Assembly: GCF_013201825.1 (NCBI RefSeq)
Contig: NZ_CP053836.1
Location: forward strand, 1,488,001-1,552,000
DNA length: 64,000 bases
Source of the DNA: Halarcobacter ebronensis
GTDB lineage: Bacteria; Campylobacterota; Campylobacteria; Campylobacterales; Arcobacteraceae
Reading direction: 5' to 3'
Position 1 is the first letter of the stretch, and each line of letters starts with the position of its first letter. Positions 24,771 to 33,030 of this stretch are shown here, in pieces. The translations under genes and the position numbers were made by a program. The notes beneath the pieces are model-generated. The model saw only the letters and a program-made list of their open reading frames with translations. It searched no databases and was not told where the DNA came from.

Positions 24771-25688
24771 TTGTTATATAAAGAGTTAAAAGAGAGTATT
24801 AAATCATTAGGGTTTTTATCTATTGAAGATTTTGTTCACTATATTGGAGTAACCCCGTCTGATATTTTAGAGTGGGAAGAGAAAGATGAAATTCCGTATA
24901 CAATCTCGTTAATTATACATCTATTAAAAGGTGATAAAAAATTACCAACAAGTAGAGCTTTGGATGAGTTAGTTGAAGAGTGTTTGCCTTTGGCACAACT
25001 ATTAGAAGAGGCTTCATCTTTTCCCCACAAATTAGAAGAGATGTTTTTATTACAAAAAGAGTTAAATGATTCTACAAATGGTAAAAACTGGGAACTTGGA
25101 GTAAATAAACACGGAAAAGAGATTAACTGGTTAAGATGTATTCATATGGAAGTTGCAGAGCTTATTGATTCAACACCATGGAAACACTGGAAAAGTATTC
25201 ACTCAGAGCCAGATATGAATAATATTCATGTTGAACTTGTTGATATTTGGCACTTTTTAATGTCATATATTTTACAAGAGACAAATGTTCCAAAAGCAGT
25301 TTCTTTAGTAAATACACATTGTATTTATGAAGCGCTAGAAGATATTGATGTTAAACTTATGGTTAAAGAGGCTGAAAAACTTTCATATATCTCTTTAGCA
25401 ATTGAAACTGGAAATATGCCAACATTTAGTGGAGTTGAGAGATTTATTGATCAATTCTTTAGATGTTGTAAAATTTCAGGTTTATCATTTAACTGGCTTC
25501 AAAAACTTTATATAGGAAAAAACTGTTTAAATAAATTTAGACAAGATCATGGATATAAAGAGGGAACTTATATAAAAGTTTGGAATGGAGATGAAGATAA
25601 CGTTGTAATGGTCTCTATTTTAGAAAAAATGGAAAATGTAAGTTTTGAAGAGTTATATAGAAAACTTGAAATGAGTTATCCTGCATAA
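24771..25688 (+). CDS. All-alpha dimeric dUTPase with N-terminal HTH-like extension
   Basis: A 305-residue protein. About residues 85-300 form an all-alpha dUTP/dCTP pyrophosphatase of the MazG-related type. Metal-binding motifs are EVAELIDSTPWKHWK (about 127-141) and VELVDIWHF (about 154-162). It removes dUTP to protect DNA and supplies dUMP. The first 75 residues (SIEDFVHYIGVTPSDILEW...) resemble a helix-turn-helix and are not part of the Campylobacter jejuni enzyme as I recall it (about 229 residues). The start is TTG at 24771 with an AGGAG site eight nt upstream. A regulatory or dimer role for the extension is possible. Confidence 0.88.
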   Translation: MLYKELKESIKSLGFLSIEDFVHYIGVTPSDILEWEEKDEIPYTISLIIHLLKGDKKLPTSRALDELVEECLPLAQLLEEASSFPHKLEEMFLLQKELNDSTNGKNWELGVNKHGKEINWLRCIHMEVAELIDSTPWKHWKSIHSEPDMNNIHVELVDIWHFLMSYILQETNVPKAVSLVNTHCIYEALEDIDVKLMVKEAEKLSYISLAIETGNMPTFSGVERFIDQFFRCCKISGLSFNWLQKLYIGKNCLNKFRQDHGYKEGTYIKVWNGDEDNVVMVSILEKMENVSFEELYRKLEMSYPA

Positions 25689-25708
25689 GAAGTTAAAACT
25701 TCTTGCAG
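25681..25708. terminator. Hairpin between dUTPase and TsoY-like genes
   Basis: Stem AAGAAGT (25687-25693) with ACTTCTT (25698-25704), loop TAAA, extended by CTGC/GCAG at the base with a 2-nt bulge. It overlaps the end of the dUTPase gene and lies between convergent genes. The U tract is weak on both strands. Confidence 0.45.
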
Positions 25709-25727
25709 GAAAAACTAAAACAAGATA

Positions 25728-26891
25728 TTAAAGAGAAAATTTATTTTTCAATTTAAAGAAGTAAATTACAGTTTTAAATTGAATAAATACAAATGGTATC
25801 ATAAGTATAAAATATACTAACGAATACTTATCAACTACACTGTTAAATACCAATCCAAAATTGATAAAAAACATTCCAAACACCATAAAAGCAACTCCAG
25901 GACAAATTAGAGCAAAAGATACTGTTGAGTTTGTTTTTGAATCTTCAATATATTTTTCAAAATATCCATTTAATTTCATAACTTTGTAACCTAAAAGTCC
26001 AAAAATTATTTGAAGTGAAACAATTACTGAAGTTAGGGTAAATAGTGACGATTTGCTCATATTTGAGTTAAAATTGTGATCAAGTCCAAAAGAGATTCTA
26101 ATCATCATAATACCTAAAAGAGTTAAAATAGGAATAATAATCCAAAGTGAAGGTGATGCTTCAACTGAAATACCTTTTTCAAACATATTTTTAAAACCCA
26201 TTGTAATTTTTATAATCAACAGCAGCGCTGCAAATGATGAGAAGAATAGGGCACCAAAAATTCCAATTGTATTTATTGTTAGATTGTGACTCATTGCTCC
26301 TGGTGCTGCAAAACCAACCGCAACCATAGATAATGAGAAAATAGAGATCATTTGAGATAAGTTATTGTTTTTTGTAAAATCAAAATCTCCACTTATTAAT
26401 AGTCTTGAAAAATAGTTAAAGATAATTTTAAGAGCATAATATCCTGTTAGTGCAAAACCAATTAATGCAAAAGGAAACATATACTCTACAACACTCCAAA
26501 GATTTGGCACAAATACTGCTCCTAAAACAAAACAAACATTAATTGTCATTGCAAAAGTAAGAGGAATAGTCATCAAAGTAATCTCTGAATTTGTTCCTAT
26601 AAGCTTATTATATACAGCACTCTTTTTGTACACATTAAACTGTTTTGTCATTAATATTAACAGTTTAAAATGCAAATATGCAAAGGCAATAATAAAAACC
26701 AATGCAAAGGCAATTACAAATGATAACCAACCTCCTTTTATAAGCTCAGGAAATATATGATTAAATGTTGCCATTGGTACATCTGCATGTGGTACAAGAA
26801 ACATTAAATACATAAAAAATGACACAGAAAGCCCTCCTGCTCCTAGTGGTGCAAGAAAACACATGGGGTTGAATTTCTCTCTTAATTCCAT
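25728..26891 (-). CDS. Multi-pass membrane protein, TsoY-like
   Basis: A 387-residue integral membrane protein with about ten hydrophobic helices. The N-terminal segment MCFLAPLGAGGLSVSFFMYL and the overall layout recall the TsoY family, first noted as a selenoprotein family in sulfur-oxidising Campylobacterota, and more distantly the SLAC1/TehA tellurite-resistance fold. The residue at the family's variable Sec/Cys position is not certain from memory, and no in-frame TGA is present. A role in anion or sulfur-compound movement is a guess. It is monocistronic between convergent and divergent neighbours. Confidence 0.55.
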   Translation of the reverse strand: MELREKFNPMCFLAPLGAGGLSVSFFMYLMFLVPHADVPMATFNHIFPELIKGGWLSFVIAFALVFIIAFAYLHFKLLILMTKQFNVYKKSAVYNKLIGTNSEITLMTIPLTFAMTINVCFVLGAVFVPNLWSVVEYMFPFALIGFALTGYYALKIIFNYFSRLLISGDFDFTKNNNLSQMISIFSLSMVAVGFAAPGAMSHNLTINTIGIFGALFFSSFAALLLIIKITMGFKNMFEKGISVEASPSLWIIIPILTLLGIMMIRISFGLDHNFNSNMSKSSLFTLTSVIVSLQIIFGLLGYKVMKLNGYFEKYIEDSKTNSTVSFALICPGVAFMVFGMFFINFGLVFNSVVDKYSLVYFILMIPFVFIQFKTVIYFFKLKNKFSL

Positions 26892-27042
26892 AATAGTCCT
26901 TCATATTTATAATTTTTTTGTGAATCTTACATAAGTTTTAATTAAAATAAGATTATATTTTAATATAAATTTAACTTATAATAATATGATATATAAGATT
27001 CATATTTAACTCTTTTATAGTAATTTGTTGATAATATTTCGT

Positions 27043-27885
27043 ATGTATAAAATTTCCGTAAATAAAGAGACTTTTAAAGATATCTTATCAAAAAAAATAA
27101 CAATGTTAGAAAAAGAGACCTCTTTGTATTGGAAAAAAGAGTTACTTCAACCAATAATAGAGAAAGATAGAATTAAATACACAATTAAACAGTTAGAAAA
27201 AATTGCAATTACAAATGGTTTGGGTGATGATAAACCTCAGATTATTATTGAGTGTAAAAAAATCGATTACTCTTTCAAAAGTGATATTTTTGAGTTTCAT
27301 CTTGGAAAAATATATGAACAAAAAAATACTGATATGGAAGAGGATTTCAAAGATGATCTGATAATTCAACTTATGCGAGAAAAAGCTCAACTTGAAGATA
27401 AGATGAATCGAGACCATTTAACAGACGTTTATAATAGAAGAAAAATGGAAGCTGATTTAAGTATGTTTATTAATCAAAACAATGCAAATAGTTTGTGTGC
27501 AATTTTTATTGATGCAGATAGATTTAAAGGGATTAATGATAACTTTGGGCATGATGCGGGAGATAAAGTCTTAGTTCTACTTGGAAATAAACTTAAAAAA
27601 CATGCAAAACTTCTAAATGGAGAAGTTTACAGATATGGTGGAGAAGAGTTTATTATTCTTTGTTTTATCAAAAAAGATGAGCTTTTAGAAAAGTTAAATG
27701 CTTTAAGAGAAGATATCAAATCACAAAGAATTTATCATCCTAAAAGAGATATTGCTGTTACTGTTAGTATGGGGATCTCTTTTTACAATGAGTGCAATTA
27801 TAATAAAGAAGAGATGATAAGACGGGCTGATAAAGGAGTTTATAAAGCCAAAGATAATGGCCGAGATAGAATAGAGTTTGGATAA
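27043..27885 (+). CDS. Diguanylate cyclase (GGDEF)
   Basis: A 280-residue protein with a C-terminal GGDEF domain (about 118-278), active-site motif RYGGEEF (about 195-201), and the DHLTDVYNRR entry motif near 126. It should make cyclic di-GMP. The N-terminal 110 residues have no recognised sensor domain. No RxxD inhibitory site was identified with certainty. I prefer the ATG at 27043; an in-frame TTG at 27025 would add six residues. Neither has a good ribosome site, and GATAAT at 27030-27035 lies 7 nt before the ATG. Confidence 0.88.
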   Translation: MYKISVNKETFKDILSKKITMLEKETSLYWKKELLQPIIEKDRIKYTIKQLEKIAITNGLGDDKPQIIIECKKIDYSFKSDIFEFHLGKIYEQKNTDMEEDFKDDLIIQLMREKAQLEDKMNRDHLTDVYNRRKMEADLSMFINQNNANSLCAIFIDADRFKGINDNFGHDAGDKVLVLLGNKLKKHAKLLNGEVYRYGGEEFIILCFIKKDELLEKLNALREDIKSQRIYHPKRDIAVTVSMGISFYNECNYNKEEMIRRADKGVYKAKDNGRDRIEFG

Positions 27886-27886
27886 A

Positions 27887-27908
27887 AAGTAGGGAATAAC
27901 CCTAACTT
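27887..27908. terminator. Hairpin between the diguanylate cyclase and cytochrome c genes
   Basis: AAGTAGGG (27887-27894) pairs with CCCTAACTT (27900-27908) with one bulged A, around an AATAA loop. It lies between convergent stop codons and is likely a shared weak terminator. Confidence 0.45.
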
Positions 27909-27909
27909 C

Positions 27910-28197
27910 TTATTTAATTATATAGTCAGCTATTGCTTGAATATCTGCTTCAGATAGACCTTTTGCTTGTGGAGCCATTACTGCTTTCATTGGTCCACCA
28001 AAACTTCCATCTTGATAACCTTTCATTGCTGCAATAAAATCTGCTTTAGATAAATCTTTGATTATTTTTGATTTTCCTAAAGCTACTTTTTCTCCATTTA
28101 CTCCATGACATGCAATACATTTTGTGTATAATGGATTTGCATTTGCAAAACTAAAAACTGATGCTATAAGCGTAGCTGTTAATACTATTTTTTTCAT
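27910..28197 (-). CDS. Periplasmic class I cytochrome c
   Basis: A 95-residue monoheme cytochrome c of the c553 type. A Sec signal peptide spans residues 1-20 (cut after FANA), the heme site CIACH is at 27-31, and methionines near M59 and M64 (GGPMKAVMAPQ) can serve as axial ligand. It is a small soluble electron carrier of the periplasm, typically feeding terminal oxidases or peroxidases. It has its own transcription unit. Confidence 0.92.
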   Translation of the reverse strand: MKKIVLTATLIASVFSFANANPLYTKCIACHGVNGEKVALGKSKIIKDLSKADFIAAMKGYQDGSFGGPMKAVMAPQAKGLSEADIQAIADYIIK

Positions 28198-28364
28198 TCT
28201 AATTCCTTTTCCCTCTTTATATTAAAATTATTTTAATATATTTTATCTATATAATTATTTAATTTTTGATTAAATTAACAAAAATATAAAAAAAATATAA
28301 AGATTCATAATTTGAATAGATTATAATAGAAAAATTGTGAAAAAAAATAGATTTAGGTCAATAT

Positions 28365-28394
28365 TTTTATGTGACACTTTTGTGTCACATAAAA
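28365..28394 (-). terminator. Terminator of the glutamate mutase operon
   Basis: A 13-bp perfect stem (28365-28377 with 28382-28394, core GTGACAC/GTGTCAC) and a TTTT/AAAA loop. It is located a few bases after the adenylate-forming ligase stop on the minus strand and is followed by an AT-rich tail. It closes the four-gene operon. Confidence 0.75.
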
Positions 28395-28399
28395 GCTTA

Positions 28400-29977
28400 T
28401 TAGTTTATAGAGTCAAGAAGTTCGTTTTTTAGTTCTTCTTTGTTAATTTTATTTCTGTCACTTGGAACTAGAGGAAGTGATTTTTTATATACGATTCTTG
28501 ATGGGATCATATATGAAGCTAAATGTTTTTTAAGTTCAAAAGTTATCTCTTTTGGTGGAATTTCACTTCTTGAGCTATAAACCATTACAATCTCTTCTTC
28601 AATCTCTGCATTTGGAATAGAAAAGATTGCACATTGATCAACTGTTGGTAACGATTTTTTTACAACTGATTCTATCTCATAAGGACTTACTCTAAATCCT
28701 CTTGTTTTTATCATATCATCTCGTCTTGATACAAAATAGAAATAACCCTCTTCATCTTTATATACATAATCACCCGTTGCAACAACAATCTCATCCCTTA
28801 GTTGTCCCTCAATATTAATTACATCTTTTAGAATTTGAATTGATTTATATCTTTGTGCTGTCTCAATTGGAGCATTCCAAAAACCTTTGTAGATATATCC
28901 ACCTCTGTGAATTAGTTCTCCAACTTCTCTTGGTTTACACTCTTTCCCTTCTTGATTTATTACATATAGTTCCACATCTGGAATAGCTTTACCAATAGAC
29001 TCTGGTCTTATATTTATTTGACTTGGGTCTAAATATGTTGATCTAAAAGCTTCAGTTAAACCATGCATTGAATAGAAATTTACATTTGGAAAATATTTTT
29101 GAACATTTTTTACCATTTTAGGTGTTACATTTCCCCCTGAAGAGGTAATTGTTTTTACATTTGCAAGAAGTTCTGCACTTGGAAGTTTATGTTCTGCTTC
29201 ATCAAACATTGATGTTATAGTTACTGGCATTAATGCAATTACAGTTACATTGTCATTTATTAGATGATTAAAAAAATCTCCAGCAAGAATAAATCTATGA
29301 AGAGCTAAAGTTGCTCTTTTATATAAAGAACAAAAAATTTGATTTAATCCATAATCAAGATTAAAGATAAGTACTCCTGAAAGAACATCACTCTCTTCAA
29401 GGTTTAGATATTGTGATACAACCCTTGCGCTATCAATTAGATTTCTATGTGAAATAACAATACCTTTTGGTTTTCCTGTTAATCCAAATGAGTATGTAAT
29501 TACTGCATTATCATGTCCGTTTACCTGGCAAGAGTAAGGTTTGTTATAATATTTAAAAATCTCTTCAAAAGAGGGAATATCTTTATGTGTTGTTTCATAA
29601 GAGATAATATGACCATCAAAGCTAATCTCTTCAATTGATTCAAGTTTTAATCTATCAGTGATAATACATCTTATATTACAATCTTCTATAATATATTCAA
29701 CTTGTTCTGCTTTAAGAAGTCTTGTTAGTGGAACAAGAACATAATCTGTTGAAAGAATAGCTAAAATTGCAATTACTTGGTCAATTCCTTTTTTAGAGTA
29801 GATTCCAATTCTACTCCCTTTTGGCAAATCTAACTCTTTTAAATAATAGGCTACTTGGTTTACTTTTTTAAGTAGGTCGCCATATGTAATAGTTTTATCA
29901 TCATGTTTTATTGCAATTTTATCTGCATGGGTAACATTTGCTTCTTCAATTAGTGTTCTAATACAGTTAATAGACAT
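28400..29977 (-). CDS. Adenylate-forming (acyl-CoA ligase/AMP-binding) enzyme of the glutamate mutase operon
   Basis: A 525-residue ANL-superfamily enzyme. The P-loop is SFGLTGKPKG (163-172), altered from the usual T-S-G-S/T-T-G-x-P-K-G. Other motifs are SMHGLTEA near 310, GDYVY near 418, SRRDDMIKTRGFRVSPYEIE near 432 and a C-terminal SDRNKINKEEL containing the catalytic lysine region. It should activate a carboxylate as an acyl-AMP and pass it to CoA or another acceptor; no carrier-protein domain is fused and none is encoded nearby. It lies 10 nt after mutL and is the last gene of the operon. The substrate could be the mutase product, 3-methylaspartate, but this is inference. Confidence 0.8.
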   Translation of the reverse strand: MSINCIRTLIEEANVTHADKIAIKHDDKTITYGDLLKKVNQVAYYLKELDLPKGSRIGIYSKKGIDQVIAILAILSTDYVLVPLTRLLKAEQVEYIIEDCNIRCIITDRLKLESIEEISFDGHIISYETTHKDIPSFEEIFKYYNKPYSCQVNGHDNAVITYSFGLTGKPKGIVISHRNLIDSARVVSQYLNLEESDVLSGVLIFNLDYGLNQIFCSLYKRATLALHRFILAGDFFNHLINDNVTVIALMPVTITSMFDEAEHKLPSAELLANVKTITSSGGNVTPKMVKNVQKYFPNVNFYSMHGLTEAFRSTYLDPSQINIRPESIGKAIPDVELYVINQEGKECKPREVGELIHRGGYIYKGFWNAPIETAQRYKSIQILKDVINIEGQLRDEIVVATGDYVYKDEEGYFYFVSRRDDMIKTRGFRVSPYEIESVVKKSLPTVDQCAIFSIPNAEIEEEIVMVYSSRSEIPPKEITFELKKHLASYMIPSRIVYKKSLPLVPSDRNKINKEELKNELLDSIN

Positions 29978-29987
29978 AATATATCCT

Positions 29988-31175
29988 TTATTTATTCATT
30001 CCCAAAGTCCAAATGTCATAGTTTAAATCCATAACAACACTCGGATTGTGTTTAGAGTTTAGTATTTTTTTATAGAAGAATGAAACAATTGCCTCTATCT
30101 CCTCTTTTTTTAGTACTTTTGTAATACCACCAGTTAATACAATAGAGTTTAAAGCTAATAGTTTTAGATTTATATAGGCTTTTCTAAAATGAGAAACTTT
30201 ACAAAGTACAAGAAAAATTGCAAGTTGCATTAAAATTCTTGTAGCCTTTTCGTTTTTCTCTTCAAAAATATGTTCAGTTACTTTTAAATATGCTAAAAGT
30301 TCATATACAAACTCATTGTTTTTTGCTGTAAAAATCAAAGATTCCCTTGATTTAAAAACACCAAGTTTTTTAAATACAAGTCTGTCATACTCATTTTCGG
30401 TTACAATATTTTCATCAACTAAATCTTTTGAGTAGTGAATATCAGTAGTTGCTCCACCAATATCTATCAAAATATATGGGTTTGCAACAGCAAATTTAGT
30501 TCCAACCATAGGAAGTGTTTTATTTACAATATATGGAGTAGAGTAGATTTGATTATCTGTAATCTCATAAAGATGTTTAATATCCTCTTTACCCATAATA
30601 TCTGCTTGATAAAGATTAGTTAAATACTCTTTTAAATCCTCTTCATTTACATGAAGTCTATCATCAATAATATTTGGTAAAACAACTAGGTTTTCAATAT
30701 TCTTTTTCAAATAATCAGAACTATTTTGGCTTCCCACATAAACAATATTTGAATATTTTATCTTTTTTAGATATTCAAATAGTTTTTCATCAAAAATATT
30801 TTCTACACTATTTATTCCACCAACAACTATAATTACATCTATTAAATCACTAGGAATAGAGCTATTTTCTATATCTTTATATAAAACAGTATCAATAATA
30901 TTAATTCCTGAGTTAAAAGCTATATTTGTTGCATATTTTATTGAAAAAGAGTTTGTAAGCCCAATTATTAATGTGCTTAGTCCACCATTTGCAGATGAGC
31001 AAATAAAAATATCCTCTTTTTTATAGTTATGAATTGTATCTCCACACTTATAAGTTAAGTCATCAAAAATATCTTTATTAAAATCTCTAAAGTGTTGTTC
31101 AACACCATGGGCACTACAAACTTTAAAGTATGTACTTCCCACATCAATTAATAGTTTTTCATTTATTTCGCTCAT
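29988..31175 (-). CDS. Glutamate mutase reactivase-like protein (MutL/GlmL)
   Basis: A 395-residue ASKHA-fold ATPase of the MutL/GlmL family, which keeps the B12 mutase active. N-terminal phosphate loop LIDVGSTYFKV (about residues 9-19), SSANGGLSTLIIGLT near 60-74 and ILIDIGGATTDIH near 239-251. It is shorter than clostridial MutL (about 460). It overlaps the mutase E gene by 4 nt (ATGA). The name is by family and context. Confidence 0.85.
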   Translation of the reverse strand: MSEINEKLLIDVGSTYFKVCSAHGVEQHFRDFNKDIFDDLTYKCGDTIHNYKKEDIFICSSANGGLSTLIIGLTNSFSIKYATNIAFNSGINIIDTVLYKDIENSSIPSDLIDVIIVVGGINSVENIFDEKLFEYLKKIKYSNIVYVGSQNSSDYLKKNIENLVVLPNIIDDRLHVNEEDLKEYLTNLYQADIMGKEDIKHLYEITDNQIYSTPYIVNKTLPMVGTKFAVANPYILIDIGGATTDIHYSKDLVDENIVTENEYDRLVFKKLGVFKSRESLIFTAKNNEFVYELLAYLKVTEHIFEEKNEKATRILMQLAIFLVLCKVSHFRKAYINLKLLALNSIVLTGGITKVLKKEEIEAIVSFFYKKILNSKHNPSVVMDLNYDIWTLGMNK

Positions 31176-32536
31176 TGCATAATTCCTATATCATGAATAA
31201 TATCATTTACAATAGATGTAGTATCTTTTGTTAAATCGCATTTTGATTTTTCATATTCAAAACATCTATCAGGAATTGGAACTTTTCCTCTGTCTATTAT
31301 TCTAATATTTTTATTTCTATCTCTAATTGTTATCATATTGTTATGATTTATAATGTGTGGAGAGAAAGGTACATCAATAATTCCACTTTTGATTGAGTTA
31401 AATGCTTTTCTCCATAAAGTATCTGCACTGTCGTTAAATACTGCTTCCATAATTGCCATAACTTCAGCTGTTAATATCTCTTCCTCTTCTTTATCTGTAA
31501 AAGATGGAAGTCCATTTAGAATTCTTAAAAGATATTGTGTATTTGCAACAGTTTCTGCATTTGCCTCTTTTGTTGGAATACCAGAAGCCTCTTGTTTTGT
31601 TTTTGTAATTATTTTATCAGCTCCAACCATAGAAGCTACAACTGTACTCATACTAATTAGTTGTGTTGCATAGTTTTGATCTTCAGGAAAAGCTCCCATC
31701 CATTGGTGATAAACCAAATGAATATCAGCATCCCCACAACCAATCTCATTTGCATAGTATTTTGCTAATCTTTTTATTACATTTCCTGTAACAATATCTT
31801 GCATTACTGAACCACTTTGTGAGAATGATACGGAGAAAGATTTTACTCCCTCTTCAAGAGATAATAACATCTCAATTATTTGAATAACAATTGTTATACA
31901 AGGAGGAACAAGTGTTGCTGTTAGTGGACCAAATGATTCTCTATTTATAGGTTCATTAAGTTTTGAGTAGTTTGCACAGATTTTTTCAACATATTTCCAA
32001 TATAAAAATGCTTTATCTAATGGAAAGTTTTTAGAGTAGGGTAGAAGGTATGTTATTGGACCACCTTCTATTTCAAAAATCCCAGAAGCAATTGCAGTTT
32101 CAATTAGAAGTCTTGCATCAGGAGTTCCATGTCTTAGTGAAATTGGTTTATTAAAATGTGTCATCATTTTTCTTGAAGTTCTATATCCATGATTTATTAA
32201 TGGATAACCATTTAACATATCAACTTCACTCTCTTCAGACAATCTTAGCATCTTTTGAGATGTTGCATAATCATTTAATCTTGTATTTGAATCAATTGTA
32301 CAAGGGAGTACATCAACATTTGCATCAACAAAATACTCATAAAGTGCAAACATTTTATTATATGTAGGAAACCCACCTCTTGGTTGTACAAGCATTTTAT
32401 TTTTGGTTTTAAAGTTGTATGAGATAAAAAGATCTTTTGAAGCATTTTTTACAAACTCTTCCACTTCAGCAAAATCAAAATTATCTACAAACTCGTTGCT
32501 TAATATTATATTTCTCTCTTCTTGAAGTAAACTCAT
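31172..32536 (-). CDS. glmE: Glutamate mutase (methylaspartate mutase) E subunit
   Basis: A 454-residue TIM-barrel catalytic subunit that with GlmS isomerises glutamate and 3-methylaspartate by B12 radical chemistry. Substrate-binding residues known from the clostridial enzyme are present at a constant offset of 14: R86, R135, E157, Y163 and Y167 correspond to R100, R149, E171, Y177 and Y181 (from memory). A QPRGG motif near 51-55 supplies another arginine. All key residues are kept, so it is likely active. It overlaps glmS and mutL by 4 nt on each side. Confidence 0.9.
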   Translation of the reverse strand: MSLLQEERNIILSNEFVDNFDFAEVEEFVKNASKDLFISYNFKTKNKMLVQPRGGFPTYNKMFALYEYFVDANVDVLPCTIDSNTRLNDYATSQKMLRLSEESEVDMLNGYPLINHGYRTSRKMMTHFNKPISLRHGTPDARLLIETAIASGIFEIEGGPITYLLPYSKNFPLDKAFLYWKYVEKICANYSKLNEPINRESFGPLTATLVPPCITIVIQIIEMLLSLEEGVKSFSVSFSQSGSVMQDIVTGNVIKRLAKYYANEIGCGDADIHLVYHQWMGAFPEDQNYATQLISMSTVVASMVGADKIITKTKQEASGIPTKEANAETVANTQYLLRILNGLPSFTDKEEEEILTAEVMAIMEAVFNDSADTLWRKAFNSIKSGIIDVPFSPHIINHNNMITIRDRNKNIRIIDRGKVPIPDRCFEYEKSKCDLTKDTTSIVNDIIHDIGIMQ

Positions 32537-32949
32537 CTTTTTCTCTCTTCTAAAAACTTCTCTAATTCGTCAAGACCTGTATTTAAGTCAACTTGATGAA
32601 AAACTAAATCAAAACCATAGTTTTTAAATCTAGGAACAATATCTTTTGCATTTCCTGTACCTACAACTAAGTTTCCACCAATCATAAATACAACATTATC
32701 AAGCATTGATCCATATTTTGCTTTTAAAAGTTTTACTTCTCTACACCAACCCTCTGCTTCACCATTTAGTGATGAAATTAGCAGTATATCAGCATCTGTT
32801 TCTATTACTGCATCAATAAACTCTTCAAGATATGTATTAACTCCAAGATTAAATACTTGAAAACCTCTTGCTTGCAGTGAAAGTTCAATTAATCTATTTG
32901 CAACAACATGTATGTCATTACCAACTACTCCCGTAATTACTTTCATCAT
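32533..32949 (-). CDS. glmS: Glutamate mutase S subunit (cobalamin-binding)
   Basis: A 138-residue B12-binding Rossmann-fold subunit. The cobalt-coordinating motif is DIHVVA (D12, H14), where the family norm is DxHxxG, so the last glycine is alanine. SSLNGEAE and IGGNLVVG, matching the downstream SxL and GG elements, are present. It is the first gene of the operon. The symbol follows the clostridial mutase nomenclature; it is not glucosamine-6-phosphate synthase. No cobalamin riboswitch is seen in the short upstream gap. Confidence 0.9.
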   Translation of the reverse strand: MMKVITGVVGNDIHVVANRLIELSLQARGFQVFNLGVNTYLEEFIDAVIETDADILLISSLNGEAEGWCREVKLLKAKYGSMLDNVVFMIGGNLVVGTGNAKDIVPRFKNYGFDLVFHQVDLNTGLDELEKFLEERKR

Positions 32950-33030
32950 TTGTATTACCTATTATGTTCATTTAAAAGGGTATTAGGATATCTAAACTAA
33001 TGTTATAAACTGTTTAGATAAATAATAAAT

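Noticed and set aside
31353-31673. 106-residue plus-strand ORF opposite glmE
   Set aside because: It is an antisense shadow of a well-conserved gene with no ribosome site and no recognisable domain.
32950-33030. Cobalamin riboswitch ahead of the B12-dependent mutase operon
   Set aside because: The gap is only about 80 nt, too short for the aptamer, and no B12-box-like sequence is visible.
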